Positions 50,189 through 56,235 of a stretch of 56,235 nucleotides of DNA are shown piece by piece. Origin of the DNA: Mycobacterium kyorinense (GTDB taxonomy: Bacteria; Actinomycetota; Actinomycetes; Mycobacteriales; Mycobacteriaceae); the NCBI RefSeq assembly GCF_002101735.1, contig NZ_LQPE01000150.1, forward strand, positions 1 through 56,235, in the 5' to 3' direction. The stretch's first letter is position 1, and every line of letters starts with the position of its first letter. The translations under genes were made by a program, and so were the position numbers. The notes under the pieces were generated by a model, which was not told where the DNA came from, did not search any database, and saw only the letters and a program-made list of their open reading frames with translations.

Positions 50189-50296
50189 ATGGCAAGTGAT
50201 GACATTGTGGTGCAGGCCACGATCGGGAGGGGCCACGACATCGCTGCTCGCGTGGCGAGGTCGGTGAGGGTGCCCTACGGTTATCGATGTGAATAG
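50189..50296 (+). CDS. Possible 35-aa small ORF upstream of eccB5
   Basis: ATG 50189 (AGGA 4 nt upstream) opens 35 codons ending TAG at 50296: a basic peptide with DIVVQATIGRGHDIAARVAR. It lies in the malQ-eccB5 gap, 50 nt before eccB5. No homologue is known to me. It could be a leader peptide or chance. Confidence 0.25.
   Translation: MASDDIVVQATIGRGHDIAARVARSVRVPYGYRCE
50276..50281 (+). promoter_or_regulatory. Candidate -10 element for the ESX-5 operon
   Basis: TACGGT fits TANNNT. A start near 50288 would give a leader of about 59 nt before GTG 50347. No clear Shine-Dalgarno precedes eccB5. The 239-nt malQ-eccB5 gap should also hold the malQ promoter. Motif-based inference only. Confidence 0.35.
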
Positions 50297-50346
50297 TGGC
50301 GATCAGCACTTTGCAAGCGTTCCGCCGGTTCGGGCCGTGATCCACC

Positions 50347-51867
50347 GTGCCGTCTGAGCAGGGCGGCCAGCGCGGCTCGGGGTACGGCCTCGGGCTGTCG
50401 ACGCGCACCCAGGTAACCGGCTACCAGTTCTTGGCACGACGGACCGCGATGGCGTTGACGCGCTGGCGCGTCCGGATGGAGATCGAACCGGGCCGGCGCC
50501 AGACGCTGGCCGTGGTTGCGTCGGTGTCCGCAGCGGCGGTGATCTGCCTGGGCGCCCTGCTGTGGTCGTTCCTCAACCCCTCCGGTCAGCTGAACGAGTC
50601 GCCGATCATCGCCGACCGCGATTCCGGCGCGCTGTACGTCCGGGTTGGCGACACCCTGTATCCGGCGCTGAACCTGGCATCGGCCCGGCTGATCGCCGGC
50701 CGCGCCGACAACCCGCACAAGGTGCGCTCAAGCCAGATCGCCGAGCAACCGCACGGCCCCATGGTCGGTATCCCCGGGGCGCCGTCGTCGTTCTCGCCGA
50801 CCACTCCCGCGTCGTCATCGTGGCTGGTGTGTGACGCGGTCACCTCGACGGCAGGGGCGGGGGCGCCGTCCCCGGTGACAGTCACGGTGATCGACGGCAC
50901 CCCTGACCTGTCGAATCACCGGCGAGTGCTGAGCGGATCGGACGCAGTGGTACTGCGTTACGGCAACGACACCTGGGTGATCAGGGAAGGTCGCCGGTCG
51001 CGCATCGACGCGGGCAACCGGGCCGTGCTGCTGCCGCTCGGCATCACGCCGGAACAAGTCACCCAGGCCCGCCCGATGAGCCGCGCGCTCTACGACGCTT
51101 TGCCGGTGGGCCCCGAGCTGACGGTGCCGAAGGTGCCCGACGCCGGTAGTCCGGCCAATTTTCCGGGCGCCCCCGGTCCAGTGGGAACGGTGTTCGTGAC
51201 ACCGCAAATCAGTGGGCCGCAACAATATTCGGTGGTGCTGATGGACGGCGTGCAGACCGTCACACCCGTGGTGGCCCAGATCCTGCAGAACGCCGGCGCC
51301 ACCCCGGGCGCTCACCTGGTGACGGTGGCGCCGCCTGCGCTGGCGAAAATGCCGGTGGTCACCGGTCTGGATCTGTCGGCCTATCCCGACGGCCCGCTGA
51401 AGGTGGTCGACATTCGCGACAACCCGGCGACCTGCTGGTGGTGGGAGAAGACCGCCGGTGAGGAGCGGGCGCGCACCGAGGTGGTGTCCGGTCCCACCAT
51501 CCCGGTGGCCCAGTCCGACACCAAAAAGGTGGTGTCGCTGGTGAAGGCCGACAATTCCGGCCGGGAAGCCGACCGGGTCTACTTCGGCCCCAACTTTGCG
51601 AACTTCGTCGCCGTCACCGGCAATGACCCCGGTGCGTCGACGACGGAATCGCTGTGGTGGCTTTCGGATTCGGGTGTGCGGTTCGGCGTCGACAACACCC
51701 GCGACGCCCGCACCGCGCTGGGCCTGACTTCGACGCCGAGCCCAGCGCCGTGGGTGGCGTTGCGGCTGCTGGCACCGGGCCCGACGCTGTCACGAGCTGA
51801 CGCGTTGGTGCGCCATGACACCCTTCCGACCGACATGAACCCTGCAGAATTGGCGGTACCCAAGTGA
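50347..51867 (+). CDS. eccB5: ESX-5 membrane component EccB5
   Basis: 506 residues, the same length as M. tuberculosis EccB5. A cytoplasmic N-terminus (GLSTRTQVTGYQFLARR) is followed by one TM helix (53-76) and a large periplasmic domain with repeats and the Cys pair SWLVCD/ATCWWWE. Residues track Rv1782 closely from memory (for example GQLNESPIIADRDSGALYVR), which assigns the system to ESX-5. It forms the membrane core with EccC5, EccD5 and EccE5. The stop overlaps the eccC5 GTG (GTGA). Confidence 0.96.
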   Translation: MPSEQGGQRGSGYGLGLSTRTQVTGYQFLARRTAMALTRWRVRMEIEPGRRQTLAVVASVSAAAVICLGALLWSFLNPSGQLNESPIIADRDSGALYVRVGDTLYPALNLASARLIAGRADNPHKVRSSQIAEQPHGPMVGIPGAPSSFSPTTPASSSWLVCDAVTSTAGAGAPSPVTVTVIDGTPDLSNHRRVLSGSDAVVLRYGNDTWVIREGRRSRIDAGNRAVLLPLGITPEQVTQARPMSRALYDALPVGPELTVPKVPDAGSPANFPGAPGPVGTVFVTPQISGPQQYSVVLMDGVQTVTPVVAQILQNAGATPGAHLVTVAPPALAKMPVVTGLDLSAYPDGPLKVVDIRDNPATCWWWEKTAGEERARTEVVSGPTIPVAQSDTKKVVSLVKADNSGREADRVYFGPNFANFVAVTGNDPGASTTESLWWLSDSGVRFGVDNTRDARTALGLTSTPSPAPWVALRLLAPGPTLSRADALVRHDTLPTDMNPAELAVPK

Positions 51868-54800
51868 AACGTGGCTTTGCGCGGCCCACACCGGAGCGGG
51901 CGCCGGTAGTCAAGCCGGAAAACATCGTCCTTCCGACGCCGCTGAGTGTTCCACCCCCCGAGGGCAAGCCGTGGTGGCTGGTGGTCGTCGGCGTGCTGGT
52001 GGTCGGCCTGCTGGTCGGCATGGTCGGCATGACTGTCGCCAGCGGCTCGCGGATGTTCCTTGGTGCCGGCGCGATCTTCCCGATCTTCATGATCGGCGGT
52101 GTCGCGATGATGATGTTCGGCGGGCGCTTCGGCGGCCAGCAGCAGATGAGCCGGCCGAAACTGGACGCGATGCGCGCCCAGTTCATGCTGATGCTGGACA
52201 TGCTGCGCGAAACCGCCCAGGAATCAGCCGATTCCATGGACGCCAACTACCGGTGGTACCACCCGGAACCGACGACCCTGTCGGCCGCGGTGGGCTCGCC
52301 GCGCATGTGGGAGCGCAAGCCCGACGGCAAGGACCTCAACTTCGGGGTCGCCCGCGTCGGCGTCGGAATGACCCGGCCCGAGGTGACCTGGGGCGAGCCG
52401 CAGAACATGCCGACCGACATCGAACTGGAGCCGGTCACGGGCAAGGCCCTGCAGGAGTTCGGCCGCTACCAAAGCGTCGTCTACAACCTGCCCAAAATGT
52501 TGTCCCTGCTCGTCGAGCCGTGGTATTCCCTGGTGGGCCAGCGCGAGCAGGCGCTGGGCCTGATGCGAGCGATCATCTGCCAGCTGGCGTTCTCGCACGG
52601 ACCCGACCACGTCCAGATGATCGTCGTCACTTCCAATGTGGCGCAATGGGATTGGGTCAAGTGGCTGCCACACTTCGGTGATCCGCGCCGCCGCGACGCC
52701 GCGGGCAACGCGCGGATGGTGTACGGGTCGGTCCGCGAGTTCGCCGCCGACCAGGCCGAATTGTTCGCTGGCCGTGGGTCGTTCACGCCGCGGCACGCCA
52801 GCTCGTCGGCCGAGACGCCCACCCCGCACCACGTGGTCATCTGCGACATCGAGGATCCGCAGTGGGAATACGTGGTCAGCACCGGCGGCGTCGACGGTGT
52901 GACGTTCTTCGACCTGACCGGTTCAGCCCTGTGGACCGCCGTCCCCGAGCGGGTGCTGACCTTCGACAAAACCGGGGTGATCGAGGCGCTGCCGCGCGAC
53001 CGCGACACCTGGATGGTGATCGACGACAACAAGTGGTTCTTCGCGCTGGCCGATCAGCTGACCGAAGCCGAGGCCGAACAGTTCTCGCTGCGCATGGCGC
53101 AGTGGCGGCTCGCCGAGGCCTACGAAGAGATCGGGCAGCGAGTAGCGCACATCGGTGCGCGAGACATCTTGTCCTACTACGGGATCGAGGATCCCGCGTC
53201 GATCGATTTCAACACGCTGTGGAACGGTCGCGGCGATTCGATGCGCCGGTCGCGGTTGCGGGTGCCATTCGGTAACCGCTCCGACAACGGCGAATTGTTG
53301 TTCCTGGACATGAAGTCGCTCGACGAGGGCGGCGACGGCCCGCACGGCGTGATGTCCGGAACGACGGGTTCGGGTAAGTCGACGCTGGTGCGCACCGTGC
53401 TCGAGTCGCTGATGCTGGCCCATCCGCCAGACGAACTGCAATTCGTGCTCGCCGACCTCAAGGGTGGCTCGGCCGTCAAGCCGTTCGCCGGGGTGCCGCA
53501 CGTGTCGCGGATCATCACCGACCTGGAAGAAGACCAGGCGCTGATGGAGCGCTTCCTGGACGCCCTGTGGGGCGAAATCGCCCGGCGCAAGGCGATTTGC
53601 GACAACGCCGGTGTCGACGACGCCAAGGAGTACAACGAGATGCGCGCCCGGCTGCGCGCACGCGGCCAGGACATGCCGCCGCTGCCGATGCTGGTGGTCG
53701 TCATCGACGAGTTCTACGAGTGGTTCCGGATCATGCCGACCGCGGTCGACGTCCTCGACTCGATCGGCCGGCAGGGCCGCGCCTACTGGATCCACCTGAT
53801 GATGGCCTCGCAGACCATCGAGAGCCGGGCCGAAAAGCTCATGGAGAACATGGGTTATCGGTTGGTGCTGAAAGCGCGCACCGCCGGCGCGGCGCAGGCC
53901 GCCGGCGTGCCCAACGCGGTCAATCTGCCGGCTCAGGCCGGTCTCGGCTATTTCCGAAAGAGCGGCGACGAGATCATCCGCTTCCAGGCCGAGTTCCTGT
54001 GGCGCGACTACCGCCGCGGCGTATCGCTCGACGAGGACGGCCAGGCGCCCGTGGTGCACAACGTCGATTACATTCGCCCGCAACTCTTTACCACCGCGTT
54101 CACGCCACTGGAAGTCAGCGTGGGCGGCGCGGATCTCGACGAGCAGCGCGAGATCACCAACGGCGAAGTGATCATCGACGCCGACGACCGCGACCTCGAT
54201 GTCGACGGCGACGTCGACGACGAGGAAGAAGAGGCGATCAGGACGCCGAAGGTCGGCACCGTGATCATCGACCGGCTGCGCCAGATCCCGTTTGAGCCGT
54301 ACCGGTTGTGGCACCCGCCTCTGGACGAGCCGGTGGCGATCGACGAGTTGGTGAACCGCTTCCTGGGCCGGCCCTGGCAGCAGAACTACGGCAGCGCTCG
54401 CAATCTGGTGTTCCCGATCGGGATCATCGACCGGCCGTACAAGCACGACCAGCCGCCGTGGACGGTGGACACCTCCGGGGCCGGCGCCAACGTGCTGGTC
54501 CTGGGCGCCGGCGGGTCCGGCAAGACCACCGCGCTGCAGACACTGATCTGCTCGGCCGCGCTGACCCACACGCCCGAGCAGGTGCAGTTCTACTGCCTGG
54601 CCTACAGCAGCACCGCGCTGACGACTGTGGCCGGACTGCCCCACGTCGGCGAGGTCGTCGGGCCCACCGACCCCTACGGGGTGCGGCGCACGGTCGCCGA
54701 GATGCTGGCGTTGGTGCGTGACCGCAAGCGCAGCTTCCTCGAGCACGGAATCGCGTCGATGGAGATGTTCCGGCGGCGCAAGTTCGCCGGCGAGCCGGGC

Positions 54801-56048
54801 CCCGTGCCCGATGACGGCTTCGGCGACGTGTACCTGGTGATCGACAACTACCGGGCGCTGGCCGAAGAGAACGAGGTCCTGATCGAGCAGGTCAACCAGA
54901 TCATCAACCAGGGCCCGTCGTTCGGTGTGCACGTGATCGTCACCGCCGACCGGGAATCGGAGCTGCGGCCGCCGGTCCGCAGCGGATTCGGCTCGCGGGT
55001 GGAGCTGCGGCTGGCCGCGGTGGAGGACGCCAAGCTGGTGCGGTCCCGGTTCGCCAAGGACGTCCCGGTCAAGCCGGGCCGCGGCATGGTAGCGGTGAAC
55101 TACGTGCGGTTGGACAGCGATCCGCAGTCCGGTCTGCACACGCTGATCGCCAGGCCCGCGCTCGGCACCACGTCCGACTCGGTGTTTGAGTCGGACAGCG
55201 TGGCCGCAGCGGTCAGCCAGATAGCGGTCGGCCGGACCCGTCCGGTGCGCCGCCTGCCGGCGCGTTTCGAGCTCGAGCAGCTGCAGGCACTGGCCGCGGC
55301 CGACCGCCGCCAGGGCGTCGGCGCGGGCGGAATCGCTTGGGCTGTATCGGAATTGGATCTGCAGCCGGTCTACCTCAACTTCGACGACAACGCGCACCTG
55401 ATGGTGACCGGACGTCGCGAATGTGGTCGCACCACCACGCTGGCCACGATCATGCGCGAGATCGGGCGGATCTACGCACCCGGCGCCAGTACCGCGCCGC
55501 CCACGTCGCGGCCCTCCGCGCAGGTGTGGCTGGTCGACCCGCGTCGTCAGCTGCTGACCACGCTGGGCTCCGACTACGTCGAGAATTTCGCGTACAACCT
55601 CGACGGGGTCGCCGCGATGATGGACCAGCTGGCCGCCGCGCTGGCGCGCCGCGAGCCGCCGCCCGGGCTGTCCGCCGAGGAGCTGCTGTCGCACTCGTGG
55701 TGGAGCGGGCCGGAGATCTTCCTGATCATCGACGACGTGCAGCAGCTCCCGCCGGGCTTCGATTCTCCGCTGCACAAGGCGGCGCCGTGGGTGACCAGGG
55801 CGGCCGATGTCGGCTTGCACGTGATCATCACCCGCACCTTCGGCGGCTGGTCGTCGGCGGGCAGCGACCCGATGCTGCGGGCGCTGCACCAGGCGAACGC
55901 GCCCTTGCTGGTGATGGACGCCGACCCCGACGAGGGCTTCATCCGCGGCAAGATGAAGGGCGGCCCGCTGCCTCGCGGCCGGGGCCTGCTGATGGCCGAG
56001 GACACCGGGGTGTTCGTCCAGGTGGCGGCCACCGACCTGCGTCGGTAA
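51864..56048 (+). CDS. eccC5: ESX-5 FtsK/SpoIIIE-type ATPase EccC5
   Basis: 1394 residues. Two TM helices (about 36-59 and 66-85), a DUF domain, then three ATPase domains: Walker A GTTGSGKST at 499-507, GAGGSGKTT at 881-889, and degenerate GRRECGRTT at 1183-1191 (Lys replaced by Arg), as expected for EccC. The motor recognises C-terminal signals of substrates and drives export. EccCa and EccCb are one chain, as in ESX-5. An acidic linker (DDRDLDVDGDVDDEEEEA) separates domains 1 and 2. The sequence closely matches Rv1783. Confidence 0.97.
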   Translation: MKRGFARPTPERAPVVKPENIVLPTPLSVPPPEGKPWWLVVVGVLVVGLLVGMVGMTVASGSRMFLGAGAIFPIFMIGGVAMMMFGGRFGGQQQMSRPKLDAMRAQFMLMLDMLRETAQESADSMDANYRWYHPEPTTLSAAVGSPRMWERKPDGKDLNFGVARVGVGMTRPEVTWGEPQNMPTDIELEPVTGKALQEFGRYQSVVYNLPKMLSLLVEPWYSLVGQREQALGLMRAIICQLAFSHGPDHVQMIVVTSNVAQWDWVKWLPHFGDPRRRDAAGNARMVYGSVREFAADQAELFAGRGSFTPRHASSSAETPTPHHVVICDIEDPQWEYVVSTGGVDGVTFFDLTGSALWTAVPERVLTFDKTGVIEALPRDRDTWMVIDDNKWFFALADQLTEAEAEQFSLRMAQWRLAEAYEEIGQRVAHIGARDILSYYGIEDPASIDFNTLWNGRGDSMRRSRLRVPFGNRSDNGELLFLDMKSLDEGGDGPHGVMSGTTGSGKSTLVRTVLESLMLAHPPDELQFVLADLKGGSAVKPFAGVPHVSRIITDLEEDQALMERFLDALWGEIARRKAICDNAGVDDAKEYNEMRARLRARGQDMPPLPMLVVVIDEFYEWFRIMPTAVDVLDSIGRQGRAYWIHLMMASQTIESRAEKLMENMGYRLVLKARTAGAAQAAGVPNAVNLPAQAGLGYFRKSGDEIIRFQAEFLWRDYRRGVSLDEDGQAPVVHNVDYIRPQLFTTAFTPLEVSVGGADLDEQREITNGEVIIDADDRDLDVDGDVDDEEEEAIRTPKVGTVIIDRLRQIPFEPYRLWHPPLDEPVAIDELVNRFLGRPWQQNYGSARNLVFPIGIIDRPYKHDQPPWTVDTSGAGANVLVLGAGGSGKTTALQTLICSAALTHTPEQVQFYCLAYSSTALTTVAGLPHVGEVVGPTDPYGVRRTVAEMLALVRDRKRSFLEHGIASMEMFRRRKFAGEPGPVPDDGFGDVYLVIDNYRALAEENEVLIEQVNQIINQGPSFGVHVIVTADRESELRPPVRSGFGSRVELRLAAVEDAKLVRSRFAKDVPVKPGRGMVAVNYVRLDSDPQSGLHTLIARPALGTTSDSVFESDSVAAAVSQIAVGRTRPVRRLPARFELEQLQALAAADRRQGVGAGGIAWAVSELDLQPVYLNFDDNAHLMVTGRRECGRTTTLATIMREIGRIYAPGASTAPPTSRPSAQVWLVDPRRQLLTTLGSDYVENFAYNLDGVAAMMDQLAAALARREPPPGLSAEELLSHSWWSGPEIFLIIDDVQQLPPGFDSPLHKAAPWVTRAADVGLHVIITRTFGGWSSAGSDPMLRALHQANAPLLVMDADPDEGFIRGKMKGGPLPRGRGLLMAEDTGVFVQVAATDLRR

Positions 56049-56235
56049 GCGGCTCCGCCGCCCTCAGAGCCACCTCATAGCCAACGCACAGCTGGCACTT
56101 GTGGCCGGCTCACCCTGCCTCGTTAACGTCGCTAAACAGTGACCGATGGGGTAGTGGTGAAAGGACTCTCAATGAAGATGTCAAGCCGCCGACTTGGTGA
56201 TCGGGGGTGATTCGGGTTGCCAGGTGCGGTTGTCA
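56049..56235. other. Region after eccC5, no gene recognised
   Basis: 187 nt to the window end. In M. tuberculosis cyp143 and PPE/PE genes follow. Here I see only a 12-codon ORF (56172-56210) preceded by AAAGGA, without recognisable similarity. A gene start beyond the window cannot be excluded. Confidence 0.4.

Noticed and set aside
52923..55889. 988-aa open frame on the minus strand
   Set aside because: It is the antisense shadow of eccC5. High-GC codon use keeps that frame open; its translation has no domain and is rich in Arg/His/Gly.
56172..56210. 12-codon ORF after eccC5
   Set aside because: Too short and with no recognised similarity, despite an AAAGGA upstream.
1..56235. CRISPR array or complete insertion sequence
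   Set aside because: No regularly spaced repeats, transposase motif or terminal inverted repeat with target duplication was found.

Overview
The window is mycobacterial. GC is high, translation often starts at GTG, genes overlap by 4 nt (ATGA/GTGA), and the left 17 kb follows the gene order I know from the M. tuberculosis Rv1691-Rv1713 block. The right end is the start of the ESX-5 type VII secretion locus (eccB5-eccC5 next to malQ, as in Rv1781c-Rv1783). ESX-5 points to the slow-grower lineage. However, positions 1-40 are the 3' end of a 5S rRNA, just upstream of the Rv1691-like gene. That is about where fast growers keep their second rRNA operon (rrnB, after tyrS). The host therefore looks like an ESX-5-bearing mycobacterium that still has, or has a relic of, rrnB at this place. 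No species can be named from the sequence alone.

Layout. 1-76: 5S rRNA end and a strong intrinsic terminator. 167-11302: one long plus-strand housekeeping series (TPR-like protein, HAD phosphatase, 58-aa protein, tlyA, NAD kinase, recN, a steA-like gene interrupted by TAG, mctB, pyrG, NUDIX hydrolase, xerD). 11390-17391: an O-methyltransferase facing xerD, then a tightly overlapping string parA-scpA-scpB-rluB-cmk-der, with a possible leaderless 10-codon upstream ORF before parA. 17408-21493: an accessory junction with an I-Ssp6803I-like nuclease ORF, tRNA-Pro(GGG), a decayed three-gene cassette (EspC-like small protein, WXG-like/DUF1023 hydrolase, lipoprotein), and a perfect 31-bp copy of the tRNA 3' end in inverted orientation. 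Synteny with M. tuberculosis stops here.

21508-50107: lineage-specific metabolism and envelope genes. These are a proline-rich anchored exoprotein with a DUF732 protein and a lipoprotein; an acyl-CoA ligase broken by TAG; an NTF2/DUF1214/SDR operon; an SDR/methyltransferase/MOSC group; a TetR-DUF1214 operon divergent from a sulfotransferase; a phage-like NlpC/P60 protein in an AT-rich patch; a DUF4407 membrane protein; topoisomerase IB; a PLP decarboxylase; a TetR with tandem operators divergent from a frameshifted maleylpyruvate-isomerase-like gene; NDH-2; a molybdopterin enzyme fused to a cytochrome-b-like membrane domain; a glycosyltransferase; and an LLM oxidoreductase with an NTF2 protein behind malQ.

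Three themes recur. First, at least five genes carry six simple inactivating lesions (three in-frame stops, three frameshifts) in otherwise well-preserved reading frames, which means recent decay, sequence error or suppression. Second, many starts have a TANNNT -10 hexamer 6-8 nt upstream, the signature of leaderless mRNAs. Third, the tRNA-Pro inverted repeat is arranged so that inverting the 3.2-kb segment would rebuild an intact tRNA at the other end.
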